The notes: generated by a model not told the origin, from the sequence alone. 64,000 bases of DNA from Secundilactobacillus oryzae JCM 18671 (GCF_000740055.1 NZ_BBJM01000001.1:62001-126000); one strand, 5' to 3'; shown: positions 1 to 9,241, counted from the first letter of the stretch. Program-made: numbers and translations.

Positions 1-921
1 CTGTGGATCTAAATCTAATTCGTCTTCATTCAGTGCAGTGATTTTTTCACCCGCTTTAGCTAAACGAGCTTCAATCTTATTGCCACTAACCTTACCAAAA
101 TCAAAGGCATGCATTGGTTGGCCATACGCCGTCAGAATGTAGTTCGTTACGTCAACCACATTGTTGATTGGCCGGAAGCCTGCATTCCAAAGCTTAATTT
201 GGAGCCAAAGGGGACTTGGTCCAATTTTAACGTCCTTCACGAGGCGCATTTTATAAATTGGTGCCACCGCTTCATCTGCGGCAACTGTAATCAAATCATC
301 AGTTGCAGTTTGACCTTCTTGTACCGTCGTTGAAGGAAAATGAGGCTTTAAATCATACATGGCAGCTACATCATAAGTTGTACCACGAACACTCAACATA
401 TCCCCACGGTTTGGTGTTACATCGATGTCAATCAAGGCGTCGTTCATACCCAGATAATCATAAACTGGAGCCCCAATTTCAGCATTCTCAGGCAGCACAT
501 AAATGCCATCTGCCCATTCCTTTGGGATAACATCTTTTGCAAAACCAATTTCTTCAAGAGAACAAATCATACCGTTTGATACGATTCCTCGCATCTTTGA
601 ACGCTTAATTTTCACATTGTCTGCAATTCGTGCCCCAGGTAAGGAAACGATAACCTTTTGGCCCACTGCAACATTAGGGGCGCCACAAACAATTTGTGAT
701 AATTCGTCTTCACCGATGTTCACCTGACAGACGTTTAAGTGGTCTGATTCAGGATGAGGCTCCATTGAGTCAACGTAACCCACCACAATCTTCTTCAAAC
801 CATCGCTAGGCGCACTCACGCTATCAACTTCGACAGATGATCGTTCAATTTTCTCAGCTAAGTCGGTAGCTGGTACATCGATGTCTAAATATTCTTTTAA
901 CCAGTTGTAAGAAATTTTCAT
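1..921 (-). CDS. pheT: Phenylalanine--tRNA ligase beta subunit, N-terminal part (cut by window edge)
   Basis: The first 307 residues of the beta subunit of the cytoplasmic (alpha-beta)2 PheRS, which with PheS charges tRNA-Phe. It starts MKISYNWLKEYLDI at 921 and runs off the left edge with no stop. Visible are the N-terminal fold, an OB-type tRNA-binding domain at about residues 40-150 (GYVDSMEPHPESDHLN and a CGAPN motif) and the beginning of the B3/B4 region (DVTPNRGDML, NVVDVTNYV). The aminoacylation-dead class II core and anticodon-binding domain lie outside. It begins 5 nt after the pheS stop, so both are read from the same T-box-controlled transcript. The OB domain closely resembles the one in YtpR at 35.6 kb. 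Identification is secure. Confidence 0.97.
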   Translation of the reverse strand, partial: MKISYNWLKEYLDIDVPATDLAEKIERSSVEVDSVSAPSDGLKKIVVGYVDSMEPHPESDHLNVCQVNIGEDELSQIVCGAPNVAVGQKVIVSLPGARIADNVKIKRSKMRGIVSNGMICSLEEIGFAKDVIPKEWADGIYVLPENAEIGAPVYDYLGMNDALIDIDVTPNRGDMLSVRGTTYDVAAMYDLKPHFPSTTVQEGQTATDDLITVAADEAVAPIYKMRLVKDVKIGPSPLWLQIKLWNAGFRPINNVVDVTNYILTAYGQPMHAFDFGKVSGNKIEARLAKAGEKITALNEDELDLDPQ

Positions 922-926
922 TTTTA

Positions 927-1973
927 CTACCCTTTCATAGAAAATTGATTGAGGAACCGTACATCATCTAAGTAGAAGTTTCGGATGTCATCCACCCCGT
1001 ACTTCAACATAGCAAAACGATCAGGTCCCATTCCGAAAGCAAATCCGCCGTAAACGTCTGGATCAACACCGGCCATTTTCAAGACATTCGGATGAACCAT
1101 TCCGGCACCAAGTACTTCAATCCATCCAGTACATTTACATACTGAACAGCCCTTACCATCACAATTGAAACAAGTGATATCAGCTTCAACTGAAGGCTCC
1201 GTAAATGGGAAATAACTTGGGCGGAGACGCACATTGAATCGGTCGCCAAATAATTCGTGCGCAACTAATTCCAGCGTTCCCTTCAAATCAGCCATAGTGA
1301 TGTGCTTATCAATCACTAACCCTTCTACCTGATGGAACTGGTGAGAATGGGTTGGATCATCAGTATCACGACGATAAACAACACCTGGTGAGATCATCTT
1401 AAGTGGTCCTTGACTAAAGTCATGCTTCTCCATCGCTCTTGCTTGCATTGGTGAAGTTTGAGTTCTCATCAAAATTTCGTTAGTGATATAGAACGTATCT
1501 TGCATATCACGGGCCGGATGATCCTTTGGTAGGTTCATCATTTCAAAGTTATAACGGTCCTCTTCAACTTCTGGCCCTGTCAAAACTTGATAACCCATCC
1601 CCAAGAACAGATCTTCTAACTGATCGATGATTTGTTGAATCACATGTGCATTACCACGAGTCGTTGGCTTTCCTGGTAGTGTGACATCGATTTTCTCTTC
1701 TTCAAGCTGACGTGCCAACTTAGCAGCATCAAGTGCTTTTTTGCGATCATCAATGGCCGCTTGTAACTGGTCACGAACTTCGTTGGCGAAACTTCCGACG
1801 ACAGGACGTTCTTCAGCACTTAAAGCCCCCATTCCACGAAGCACCTTGGTGATTGGCCCTTTTTTACCTAATAAACTGACACGCAAGTCGTTTAATGCAG
1901 CTTGATCATTAATCTTTTTCAGATCAGCTAATCCCTGGTTCAATAAATCTGACAATTCATCTTTCAGTGACAT
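927..1973 (-). CDS. pheS: Phenylalanine--tRNA ligase alpha subunit
   Basis: Catalytic alpha subunit (348 aa) of PheRS, a class II aminoacyl-tRNA synthetase that works with PheT. The N-terminal 90 residues are the helical coiled coil that binds tRNA. The catalytic domain shows the motif 2 region [10 protein letters not shown] and a motif 3 [14 protein letters not shown]. Four cysteines in [14 protein letters not shown] form a small knob seen in Gram-positive PheS proteins. I place the start at ATG 1973 (MSLKDEL). The reading frame stays open upstream, but that stretch encodes the T-box and its terminator rather than protein, and AGGAGG lies just ahead of this ATG. pheT follows after 5 nt. Confidence 0.97.
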   Translation of the reverse strand: MSLKDELSDLLNQGLADLKKINDQAALNDLRVSLLGKKGPITKVLRGMGALSAEERPVVGSFANEVRDQLQAAIDDRKKALDAAKLARQLEEEKIDVTLPGKPTTRGNAHVIQQIIDQLEDLFLGMGYQVLTGPEVEEDRYNFEMMNLPKDHPARDMQDTFYITNEILMRTQTSPMQARAMEKHDFSQGPLKMISPGVVYRRDTDDPTHSHQFHQVEGLVIDKHITMADLKGTLELVAHELFGDRFNVRLRPSYFPFTEPSVEADITCFNCDGKGCSVCKCTGWIEVLGAGMVHPNVLKMAGVDPDVYGGFAFGMGPDRFAMLKYGVDDIRNFYLDDVRFLNQFSMKG

Positions 1974-1985
1974 ACTTTCCAGCCT

Positions 1986-2245
1986 CCTATATTTTTGAAC
2001 ACAAAAAAACTCCGCCCCCAGAAGGGACGAAGCATCGCGGTACCACCCTTGTTTACTCATAAAACGAGTACACTTAGCATACTTAACGGGTATGAACCGG
2101 AATATTTTTGAATTATGTTCAATATTCTGTTCAGGAACGAATTCGATTTGTATAAGTTGAGTAATCTTTCAGCTGATGATTACCTCTCTAGCAACTTACC
2201 GATAAAATCTACTGCTTTCCCTCATCACTTTAATTATCTTCTAAC
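1986..2245 (-). promoter_or_regulatory. T-box leader of pheST (tRNA-Phe sensing)
   Basis: On the minus strand the conserved T-box core AGGGTGGTACCGCG lies at about 2035-2049, followed by a GC-rich hairpin (GAAGGGAC with its partner) and a T-run just before pheS. Upstream are the GCTGAAAG-type AG-bulge region of stem I and, inferred, a TTC specifier in GAATTCGTTCCTGAAC. Uncharged tRNA-Phe would pair with the specifier and T-box and stabilise the antiterminator, switching on pheST when phenylalanine is scarce. The T-box is certain; the exact specifier frame is inferred. Confidence 0.93.
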
Positions 2246-2248
2246 AGT

Positions 2249-2629
2249 TTAACGATTAATCTGAGTTTGGTCAACCACTGTTTCACCTTCGACGTCGTAC
2301 CACTTCTCAGACCAATCATGGATATTTGCCATTGTATTGGCCAAATCTAGTCCCTTTTCTGTAAGGGAGTAGTCGATTAAGGATGAATCAACATGAGTAT
2401 TTCGGGTTATAATCCCCTCGTCTTCAAGCTCTTTCAAACGCTCAACTAAGACGCGGTCACTACAAGCAACCACCTTTTCTGCTAGTGTCTTAAATCGTTG
2501 AGGTCCCAAATTCAATAAGACATCAATGATTAACCCGTTCCACTTCTTACCTAGAATGGCAAAAGTCTTGGCAAATCGGGGACAGAGTTCAAAGTCAACT
2601 GGATTTTGGTATTGCATAGTCTCAGACAT
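2249..2629 (-). CDS. HxlR family winged-helix transcriptional regulator
   Basis: A 126-residue cytoplasmic DNA-binding protein. The whole length fits the HxlR/DUF24 family: the conserved N-terminal cysteine in ELCPRFAK, the helix GKKWNGLIIDVLL, the recognition region FKTLAEKVVACSDRVLVERLKELEDEGII and the wing ending YSLTEKGLDLA. Many family members sense electrophiles or redox changes through this N-terminal Cys, but the effector here is unknown. It is followed by the pheS T-box leader and preceded 23 nt upstream by an HD hydrolase gene, so those two genes probably share a transcript. The ligand and target genes cannot be told from the sequence. Confidence 0.9.
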   Translation of the reverse strand: MSETMQYQNPVDFELCPRFAKTFAILGKKWNGLIIDVLLNLGPQRFKTLAEKVVACSDRVLVERLKELEDEGIITRNTHVDSSLIDYSLTEKGLDLANTMANIHDWSEKWYDVEGETVVDQTQINR

Positions 2630-2652
2630 ATCAATTTCTCCTTCAAATAATC

Positions 2653-3144
2653 CTAATTCTCAAATTTACGTAATTGGCGTTCGAACCGTGCCCGAACTGG
2701 GCTGAAGAATTCGTGGGCCGCCTCATAATCGTCAACAAGTGACACAATCATGCTCTCTCTATACTTGGGAAGTGCTAAGGTAGCACCCCACATATGCTTT
2801 AAAATAATATCTTTTTCCATTGGTGACAATGTTGTAATTTTTTCTGCATTTCGCAAAGCGACTCGCGGATGAATAAAAGCGTGTGAGCCTAAATCAAACT
2901 TTGTTGTTCGCCAATCGTAGTAGAACAGGTCATGCAAGAGGCCTGCTCGTGCAACAGCGCGCGTATTTAAATGCATGCGCTTCGCAATGACATAACTATC
3001 GTATGAAACTGACAACGAATGTTCCAAACGCGTTGAGTGATGATGCTGCGTATAGTTAGCTAATTTTTGAACTGCTTCTGTTTCCAGCAAATCCGCAATC
3101 AGGTTAACGTATTCACTGTCTTGACGCCAAGCCTCATTTTTCAT
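2653..3144 (-). CDS. HD-domain phosphohydrolase
   Basis: A 163-residue protein with an HD metal-dependent phosphohydrolase fold. Visible ligands are the His of RLEHSLSV, the HD pair in GLLHDLFYYDW, the His residues in SHAFIHPRVA and the Asp of LVDDYEA. The family includes small cytosolic nucleotidases and phosphatases, and the substrate cannot be assigned. ATG 3144 is the first plausible start. The HxlR regulator follows after 23 nt on the same strand, consistent with a two-gene unit, though this may be chance. The length is usual for the small standalone HD group. Confidence 0.85.
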   Translation of the reverse strand: MKNEAWRQDSEYVNLIADLLETEAVQKLANYTQHHHSTRLEHSLSVSYDSYVIAKRMHLNTRAVARAGLLHDLFYYDWRTTKFDLGSHAFIHPRVALRNAEKITTLSPMEKDIILKHMWGATLALPKYRESMIVSLVDDYEAAHEFFSPVRARFERQLRKFEN

Positions 3145-3199
3145 GCAAAGATCCTTTTCTATTTAGTATTTTACAGTTATCACTATACTTCGTTTTTGT

Positions 3200-3230
3200 G
3201 AAAAAGCAAAAGGAAATGGCCTTTTACTTC
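3200..3230 (-). terminator. Weak intrinsic terminator after the TrmH-family gene
   Basis: On the minus strand AAAAGG, a short loop and CCTTTT form a 6-bp stem followed by GCTTTTT, about 35 nt after the methyltransferase stop. The stem is short, so confidence is modest. Confidence 0.4.
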
Positions 3231-3263
3231 TAAAAAATAAGTAAAATTAATAATTTCTAAAAA

Positions 3264-4025
3264 TTACTGTAACAATTGAAACATGATAACCCCTGCTGCA
3301 ACGGCAACATTGAGTGATTCGGCCTGTCCTTTAATCGGAATATACAGGTTTGCTGTCGTCTTTTTTAATAATTCGGCCGACATGCCATTTCCTTCATTCC
3401 CCATGATCAATCCGAAGTTGGGTTGAGGATCAATCGCCCGAAACGGCTTAGCTTCCGGATTTAGTTCCGTCCCGTAAACGGGTAAATTATGTGCCGTGAA
3501 CAGATCAATCACTTCATTTAGGTCAGCGTCGATTAGTTTGATATGAAACTGACTCCCCTGCATCGAACGAACGACCTTAGGCGTATACCGGCTAGAAGCA
3601 CCCGTTCCAAAGATGACACCTTCAAATCCGGCAGCGTCTGCTGTTCTAACCATTGTACCAATGTTACCTGGATCCTGAACCTGGTCCAACATCAGCCAGG
3701 CACCCTTCAGCGTCTCCGCCGTTAAAGGGGTGGCAGTTGGCGTCCGTAACACGGCAAATACGCCTTGTGGGGTCACCGTGCTAGCAATATGCTTTGCAAT
3801 GTCATCCGTAATGATGACCACTTCATAAGTCTTGGGCAAGTCAATATTGTTCAATTCAGTTTCGGTAACCAGAATAGCTTGGATGGGTTCATGATTAAGA
3901 ATAGCTTCATGAACCAAGTGCCAACCTTCAAGCAGATAGTTTCCTGATTGGCTTCGACCTTTTTTAGTTTTTAGTTTGGCCCATTCTTTGACCTTTGTGT
4001 TTTGTTTCGAAGTGATCTTTTCCAT
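3264..4025 (-). CDS. TrmH/SpoU family RNA 2'-O-methyltransferase
   Basis: A 253-residue SPOUT methyltransferase, expected to methylate a ribose 2'-hydroxyl in rRNA or tRNA using SAM. The N-terminal about 90 residues form the L30e-like substrate-binding domain. The C-terminal SpoU domain shows the three family motifs: motif 1 around LDQVQDPGNIGTMVRTADA, motif 2 GLIMGNEGNGMS and motif 3 IPIKGQAESLNVAVAAGV, which form the knot and SAM pocket. It is transcribed divergently from acylphosphatase with about 100 nt between. The YsgA/RlmB-like group is the closest, but the target nucleotide is not visible. Confidence 0.92.
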   Translation of the reverse strand: MEKITSKQNTKVKEWAKLKTKKGRSQSGNYLLEGWHLVHEAILNHEPIQAILVTETELNNIDLPKTYEVVIITDDIAKHIASTVTPQGVFAVLRTPTATPLTAETLKGAWLMLDQVQDPGNIGTMVRTADAAGFEGVIFGTGASSRYTPKVVRSMQGSQFHIKLIDADLNEVIDLFTAHNLPVYGTELNPEAKPFRAIDPQPNFGLIMGNEGNGMSAELLKKTTANLYIPIKGQAESLNVAVAAGVIMFQLLQ

Positions 4026-4126
4026 TTTTTACTCTACCGCCTTCAAATTTCTTCATTTATTCTAACACATGTCACCCATTCGTTAATCATCATTCATGAT
4101 AGAATAAAATCAAAGGATGTGATGAT

Positions 4127-4399
4127 ATGAGTGCTTATCAATTAACCGTATATGGTCGTGTACAAGGCGTTGGCTTTCGTTGGTCAACACTTAGGTTGGC
4201 TACAGAAATGAAAATGGCTGGAACCGTCAAAAACCTTTTAGATGGGTCAGTTCAGATTGTTATTGAAGGCCCAGAAGAAAAAATTGCCGTATTCATTGAA
4301 AAACTAGAGCATAATCTAACGCCATTTGCTAAAGTGTCCAGCATCGATAAGCAACCCATTCCCAATCAAAATCTCACTGATTTTCAGATAATCGATTGA
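4127..4399 (+). CDS. acyP: Acylphosphatase
   Basis: A 90-residue acylphosphatase, hydrolysing the carboxyl-phosphate bond of small acyl phosphates. The hallmark GRVQGVGFRWSTLRLA contains the phosphate-binding loop and catalytic Arg, and VKNLLDGSVQI carries the catalytic Asn. Length and fold match the family. GGATGTGATGAT ahead of ATG 4127 is a modest ribosome binding site. The order TrmH-methylase, divergent acyP, yidC is common in lactobacilli. yidC starts 66 nt downstream with its own ribosome binding site. Confidence 0.95.
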   Translation: MSAYQLTVYGRVQGVGFRWSTLRLATEMKMAGTVKNLLDGSVQIVIEGPEEKIAVFIEKLEHNLTPFAKVSSIDKQPIPNQNLTDFQIID

Positions 4400-4465
4400 A
4401 AAAGACCACACAATCAAGTAGTATTTATCTGTTATTATCTTTTAAATCAGAGAGGGTTCAATGAA

Positions 4466-5386
4466 ATGAAAAATATAAAAAGGGCAAGTCTATTCAGTTT
4501 GCTCGCGGGACTTGCCATTTTCTTAAGTGGTTGTGTAAGAACCACTAAAAGTGGTAAACCTTATGGCTTCATCTATGATTATTTAGCAAAACCGGGTCAA
4601 AACGTGATGGAATGGCTCGCTCAGTTCTTCAACGGATCATATGGCTGGGCAATTATTGCCCTCACTGTTCTGGTTCGCTTGGTCCTTTTGCCAGTCATGA
4701 TTAGCCAAATGAAGAAAGCCACCATTCAGCAAGAAAAGATGTCAATGATTCGGCCGCAAATGATGGAAATTCAGAAACGGCAAAAAAATGCTAAGACACC
4801 TGAAGAACGAAACCAGATTGGTCAAGAAATGATGGCGTTATACCGCGAAAATGGCGTCAGCTTGACTGGCGGAATCGGTTGTTTACCACTACTGATTCAA
4901 ATGCCAATCTTTGCCGGCTTATACGCTGCAATCCGTTACTCACCAGAATTATCTAAATCAGTGTTCTTAGGAATTCCACTCGGTCATGCTTCAATCGTGC
5001 TTGCTATTCTTGCCGGGCTGTCTTATCTCGGTCAAAGTTACCTTTCGATGCTTGGCATGCCAGAGGATCAAAAGAAGCAGATGCGGATGACGCTTGTTAT
5101 TAGTCCCGCCATGATTCTTTTCATCTCGATTAGTGCACCAGCAGGATTAGGACTATACTTCTTTGTCGGTGGAATTTTCGCTTGTATCCAAACCCTCATC
5201 ATTAACCTATATCGCCCACGGATTCGGAAGCAAATTGAAGCTGAGAATGCCAACCGCCCAGTTAAAAAAGTAGTCGTTGAAGAAACACCAGTTAACCGCC
5301 CAGAAAATGAAACACCTAAAAAAACAGCTTCTGCAGTTCACGAAAAAAATCGTAACCGTAATGCTGGTAAACAGCGACATCATTAA
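4466..5386 (+). CDS. yidC: Membrane protein insertase, YidC/Oxa1 family (YidC2 type)
   Basis: A 306-residue lipoprotein insertase that folds and inserts membrane proteins, alone or with SecYEG. The N-terminus is a lipoprotein signal ending LSGC, with Cys23 as lipidation site. The 60KD_IMP core spans about residues 58-255 with five hydrophobic segments, including a conserved LTVLVRLVLLPVMISQMKK start and GIGCLPLLIQMPIFAGLY. The C-terminal tail of about 50 residues is basic (KKTASAVHEKNRNRNAGKQRHH end), as in the Gram-positive YidC2/OxaA2 group that can contact ribosomes. Its position next to acyP rather than rnpA-rpmH also points to the second paralogue. Confidence 0.95.
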   Translation: MKNIKRASLFSLLAGLAIFLSGCVRTTKSGKPYGFIYDYLAKPGQNVMEWLAQFFNGSYGWAIIALTVLVRLVLLPVMISQMKKATIQQEKMSMIRPQMMEIQKRQKNAKTPEERNQIGQEMMALYRENGVSLTGGIGCLPLLIQMPIFAGLYAAIRYSPELSKSVFLGIPLGHASIVLAILAGLSYLGQSYLSMLGMPEDQKKQMRMTLVISPAMILFISISAPAGLGLYFFVGGIFACIQTLIINLYRPRIRKQIEAENANRPVKKVVVEETPVNRPENETPKKTASAVHEKNRNRNAGKQRHH

Positions 5387-5394
5387 AGAATAGA

Positions 5395-5427
5395 AAAGGA
5401 ACGGAGAAAATTCTCCGTTCCTTTTTA
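5395..5427. terminator. Bidirectional terminator between yidC and the histidine kinase gene
   Basis: AAAGGAACGGAGAA and its exact complement surround a two-base loop and end in a T-run on the plus strand; the A-run on the left gives a T-run on the minus strand. It serves the two convergent genes and touches the kinase stop codon. Confidence 0.9.
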
Positions 5428-7077
5428 TTTTGGCTCCGAATCTGAATCGGTTGTTTTCCCTTCCGATGTCGGATTAGCTCCTAAGTTAGTTTCAAGACTA
5501 TGATGATGCATAGCTTTATTATCCTCAGCTGCCAATTTTTCCAATTTTGCTCGTTTTTCAGGCGTCAAAATTGGTAATGTGATTCTGAAAACCGATCCAT
5601 GACCTTCTGCACTCTCGATTGAAATCTGACCATGATACGATTCAATTAAGCGTTGGGCAATAGAAAGGCCTAACCCATTACCTCCCTTATTACGACTTCG
5701 CGCCTTGTCCACTCGATAAAAGCGGTTAAACACTCTCGCCATATTATCTTGAGAAATTCCCTCTCCGAAGTCTTGTACGGCAATTTCTACGCTGCGACTG
5801 CCTAAAGCAAACGACATGTGAATTTCTTTTCGATTAACCGAGTATTTTACGGCATTATCCAATAGGATGATCAATACTTGTTCCAAGTGATTGCGATAGA
5901 TTTGCACATAAGTCTCTCGTCTAACGTCATCATCCAACGTAAACGTAAAGTCTGGGTGAATCATCTTGAAATCATTGAACACGCGGTTCACAAGTTCTTT
6001 GACTTCGGTTACTTGGTTGTTATAGTTAATTTCAACTTGCTCAGCACGAGACAGATCTAACATTTCCTGCACAAGACTTTGCATTCGTTGGGTCTCTTGC
6101 AGTGAAGCCTTTAATGACTCATCTAAGACCTCTGGATCATCTTTTCCCCAACGATTGAGTAATTCCATATGACCTTGAATAACGGCAACAGGAGTTCTAA
6201 GCTCATGCGAAACATCCTCCACAAATTGTTGTTGCTGTTCGATATAACGCTGCATTCGGTCCAACATATCGTTAAACAAGTCTGCTAAGTCTGATAATTC
6301 ATCATTGCGGTTCAAATTAGGTACCCGCTTGGTAGATTGCGGTTCGACATTAATTTCATTAATTGTCTCACTAATTTCATCAATCGGTCGTAGCTGATAA
6401 TAAGCCAAAATGTAACTTAAAACAGTCGAGGCAAAGACTGCAATGAGACCTAAGACTAGTAAGATTGTCGCAAGTTGTCGCGTTGTCGCGTGATAATTGG
6501 AAAGTTCGTTAGTCACTTGTACATAGCCAATGATTTTATGGCTCTTATGCGCGCAAATCGGTGAAACTCCAACGAAACCATTGAATTTTCCTTCTTTAAT
6601 GCGCTTGACCGATTGTTTGCTCGTCCGATCAAACTTAATTGCATTTGGACGGGACGCAAAAATTTCTGCTCCATCTTGATCATAAACGGACACGGCCGTA
6701 CTATCTCGAGACAAACTAATAAAGATGGAATTATCATAGATATTCTTCAAATGAGAACTACTATTTTCCATCGGGTTCTTACCAACATTATCACCATTAG
6801 CTTCTGGCCTCAGAATCGGTGTCACCGAATCAACATCCAGATTTGTATTAAAATTCCCCAGTCGATTTTCAACAACCTTAATCGTATCGTTCACGTGTGA
6901 TTTTTCAGCACTGATCAACACTGAGGTAAAGCTATCAAAAATTAAAACAGCGAAAATAGCAAAAATGACCAACACGCCAAAAGCAGTGCCGGTCGCCCAC
7001 TTCCACTTTAAGGAGAAACGGCGACGGCCTTTTTTGGTGTTTGGTCGATTTTCTTGTTGCTCTGTATCATTTATCAC
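5425..7077 (-). CDS. Sensor histidine kinase (ArlS/LisK/CsrS-like)
   Basis: A 550-residue membrane sensor kinase. It has TM1 at about residues 28-50, an extracellular sensor of about 150 residues, TM2 at about 200-222, and a HAMP linker (YYQLRPIDEISETI). A HisKA domain carries the H box VEDVSHELRTPVAVIQGH. The HATPase domain has N box DNAVKYS, G1 box VQDFGEGI and G2 box KGGNGLGLSIAQRL. It overlaps its response regulator by 4 nt (ATGA), so the two are translationally coupled. The arrangement and length match the LisRK/ArlRS class of envelope-stress and growth-phase systems. The stimulus is not visible. The last 40 residues are a low-complexity tail rich in Ser, Asp and Glu. Confidence 0.93.
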   Translation of the reverse strand: MINDTEQQENRPNTKKGRRRFSLKWKWATGTAFGVLVIFAIFAVLIFDSFTSVLISAEKSHVNDTIKVVENRLGNFNTNLDVDSVTPILRPEANGDNVGKNPMENSSSHLKNIYDNSIFISLSRDSTAVSVYDQDGAEIFASRPNAIKFDRTSKQSVKRIKEGKFNGFVGVSPICAHKSHKIIGYVQVTNELSNYHATTRQLATILLVLGLIAVFASTVLSYILAYYQLRPIDEISETINEINVEPQSTKRVPNLNRNDELSDLADLFNDMLDRMQRYIEQQQQFVEDVSHELRTPVAVIQGHMELLNRWGKDDPEVLDESLKASLQETQRMQSLVQEMLDLSRAEQVEINYNNQVTEVKELVNRVFNDFKMIHPDFTFTLDDDVRRETYVQIYRNHLEQVLIILLDNAVKYSVNRKEIHMSFALGSRSVEIAVQDFGEGISQDNMARVFNRFYRVDKARSRNKGGNGLGLSIAQRLIESYHGQISIESAEGHGSVFRITLPILTPEKRAKLEKLAAEDNKAMHHHSLETNLGANPTSEGKTTDSDSEPK

Positions 7078-7760
7078 GATCTCATCACATACCCGGTACC
7101 ACGAACAGTTTGAATGTAACTCTTTTCACCAGCTCGATCGATTTTGTTTCTGAGGTAACGAATGTAGACGTCAACAACATTGGTTTCAACTTCAGATTCA
7201 TAACCCCAAACCTTGTTAAGTAGAACATCTCTGGCCAATACAACGTTGATGTTTTCCATCAATGTAAGCAAGAGCTCATATTCCCGCTTGGTCAAATTAA
7301 TGACTTCTTCGCCACGACGGACAACACGGTTTTCCTTTTCAATGGTTAAATCTTTGTAGGTTACCGTTGTTTGTTTGAAGCTTTGATTCTTACCCTCAAT
7401 GTTAATCCGGCGAAGTAAAGCCCGAATACGGGCTAACAATTCTTCAATCGCAAATGGCTTCACGATATAATCATCAGCGCCATGATCAAATCCAGAAACC
7501 CGATCAATGACAGAATCACGCGCCGTCATCATGATGATTGGCGTGCTCTTTTCTTCTCGAACGCGACGGGCAACTTCAATTCCGTTCAGTTCTGGCAGCA
7601 TTAAATCCAGCAAAATCACGTCAAAGTCTTTAGCTAAAGCTGCATCTAAACCTTTACGACCATCGAGCGCAACCTCAGTGTCGTATCCTTCATGCTTTAA
7701 TTCCAATTCTACGAATCGAGAAAGGCTCTTTTCGTCTTCAATAATTAATATGCGGCTCAT
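7074..7760 (-). CDS. OmpR/PhoB family response regulator (ArlR/LisR/CsrR-like)
   Basis: A 228-residue regulator: receiver domain at residues 1-118 with acidic pocket E8/D9, phosphoacceptor D52 in VILLDLMLP, T79 and K101, followed by a winged-helix DNA-binding domain (LTKREYELLLTL through YIRYLRNKID to VRGTGYVMR). It is the first gene of the two-gene operon with the kinase. There is a clear AGAGGTG ribosome binding site ahead of ATG 7760. Upstream, a TGGTAATTTTACCA dyad at about 7826 could be an autoregulatory or unrelated operator. Family assignment is firm, the precise orthologue less so. Confidence 0.95.
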   Translation of the reverse strand: MSRILIIEDEKSLSRFVELELKHEGYDTEVALDGRKGLDAALAKDFDVILLDLMLPELNGIEVARRVREEKSTPIIMMTARDSVIDRVSGFDHGADDYIVKPFAIEELLARIRALLRRINIEGKNQSFKQTTVTYKDLTIEKENRVVRRGEEVINLTKREYELLLTLMENINVVLARDVLLNKVWGYESEVETNVVDVYIRYLRNKIDRAGEKSYIQTVRGTGYVMRS

Positions 7761-7922
7761 GTGTGTTCAACACCTCTATATAAAATATTAGTTTTCTTAG
7801 TAAATTATCACTGCAATAATCCAATGGTAATTTTACCATATTAACAGCGTTTTTGCTTATAAATCGGCAATTTTATCGTCATACACTTAGATCTCATTTT
7901 TTGTGCTAAAAAAAGTTTAATT

Positions 7923-7965
7923 TAATCAAACTTTCACTTGATTAGTTTGTGATTTAATTTACAAT
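7923..7965 (+). promoter_or_regulatory. adhP promoter with a Rex-like operator
   Basis: A promoter reads TTGATT (7938-7943), 16 nt, TACAAT (7960-7965). TTGTGATTTAATTTACAA at 7947-7964 matches the Rex operator TTGTGA-N6-TCACAA with one mismatch and covers the spacer and -10. A second dyad, TAATCAA-N8-TTGATTA (7923-7944), covers the -35. Rex represses fermentative genes until NADH rises, which fits an alcohol dehydrogenase. A Crp/Fnr-type regulator could also bind such a site. Binding is inferred. Confidence 0.65.
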
Positions 7966-8003
7966 GTAAATGAACCTAATAAATTTCAAAGGATGGATAT
8001 ATA

Positions 8004-9023
8004 ATGAAAGCAGCAGTTGTTAGAGACCCAGTTGATGGATATGTTGATATTAAAGATGTAACGTTGCGCCCAATTCACCAAGGTGAAGCACTTGTAGATG
8101 TTGAATATTGTGGCCTTTGTCACACAGATTTACACGTTGCCGCTGGTGATTTTGGTAAAGTTCCTGGCCGGATCATTGGTCACGAAGGTGTCGGTATCGT
8201 TTCTCAAGTCGCCGATGATGTCACAAACCTCAAAATTGGTGACCGTGTCTCGATTGCTTGGTTCTTCAAAGGCTGTGGCCACTGTGAATATTGCTTAACT
8301 GGCCGCGAAACGCTTTGCCGTAACGTCCAAAATGCCGGCTTTACTGTTGACGGTGCTATGGCACAACAAGTTATTGTTGACGCTAACTACGCCGTTAAAG
8401 TACCTGAAGGCTTAGATCCAATTGAAGCCACTTCCCTTACTTGTGCCGGTGTCACAATGTATAAGGCACTTAAAGTTGGTGAAACTAAACCTGGTCAATG
8501 GGTTGAAGTCGTTGGTGCCGGTGGTTTAGGTAACTTGGCTATCCAATACGCACACAACGTCTTTGGTGCCCATGTCGTTGCTGTCGACGGAAACCCTGAC
8601 AAGTTGCAAGCTGCCAAGGAAAACGGTGCAGAAATTCTCATTAACCGTCACGACAACAATGTTGCCGAAGAAATCCAACGTCAAGTCGGCGGTGTGCATA
8701 ATGCTCAAGTAACAGCCGTTACTGCGGATGCCTTTACTCAATCCGTAGATGCTTTGCGTCCAGATGGTCGTTTAGTGGCCGTTGCTCTTCCACAAGGAAA
8801 CATGGAATTGAACATCGCTAAAACCGTTCTCGATGGTATTCAAGTTGCCGGTTCATTGGTTGGGACTCGTCAAGATTTGGCCGAAGCCTTCCAATTCGGT
8901 GCCGAAGGTAAAGTTCACCCTATCGTTAAAACACGTCGTTTGAGCGAAATTAACCAAATTATCGATGAAATGAAAGCTAACAAGATTGTTGGCCGAATGG
9001 TCATTGACTTTACCAAAGAATAA
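8004..9023 (+). CDS. adhP: Zinc-dependent alcohol dehydrogenase
   Basis: A 339-residue medium-chain alcohol dehydrogenase interconverting alcohols and aldehydes with NAD(H), probably regenerating NAD+ during fermentation. Catalytic zinc ligands sit in the [10 protein letters not shown] segment (Cys36) and the GHEGVG segment (His60, Glu61). The structural zinc is held by Cys91, Cys94, Cys97 and Cys105. The Rossmann motif [13 protein letters not shown] lies at about residue 172. ATG 8004 follows AAAGGATGG. The gene is monocistronic, with a promoter overlapped by a Rex-like site. The AdhP/AdhA class fits best. Codon use looks strongly optimised, with many CCA, GGT and GTT codons, suggesting high expression. 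Confidence 0.93.
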   Translation: MKAAVVRDPVDGYVDIKDVTLRPIHQGEALVDVEYCGLCHTDLHVAAGDFGKVPGRIIGHEGVGIVSQVADDVTNLKIGDRVSIAWFFKGCGHCEYCLTGRETLCRNVQNAGFTVDGAMAQQVIVDANYAVKVPEGLDPIEATSLTCAGVTMYKALKVGETKPGQWVEVVGAGGLGNLAIQYAHNVFGAHVVAVDGNPDKLQAAKENGAEILINRHDNNVAEEIQRQVGGVHNAQVTAVTADAFTQSVDALRPDGRLVAVALPQGNMELNIAKTVLDGIQVAGSLVGTRQDLAEAFQFGAEGKVHPIVKTRRLSEINQIIDEMKANKIVGRMVIDFTKE

Positions 9024-9118
9024 ACTAATAGGAATAGCAATGTTATAAATAGCTATTTGATAGGTAATTAGCCTATTATATTGGACATACGAAACTAAAT
9101 TGTACGATAAATAAATAT

Positions 9119-9134
9119 TTGGAAAGCGTTTCCG
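9119..9134. promoter_or_regulatory. Possible CcpA (cre-like) operator
   Basis: TGGAAAGCGTTTCCGA is a near-palindrome resembling a catabolite-responsive element, but it departs from the consensus at the outer positions. It lies about 95 nt after the adhP stop and about 190 nt before the EAL gene. Confidence 0.3.
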
Positions 9135-9241
9135 ATTCTTTTCTTTCCACAAAGATAGTGCTATCCCATATTTGTATAAAAGAATTTGAAAAGCTCAGTC
9201 CTCGTAATGTGAATGTTATGTCACCCATTACTTGGAACACG

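Noticed and set aside
1974-2060. N-terminal extension of PheS upstream to 2060
   Set aside because: The extra residues are a translation of the T-box core and its terminator hairpin. ATG 1973 has the ribosome binding site and the conserved N-terminus.
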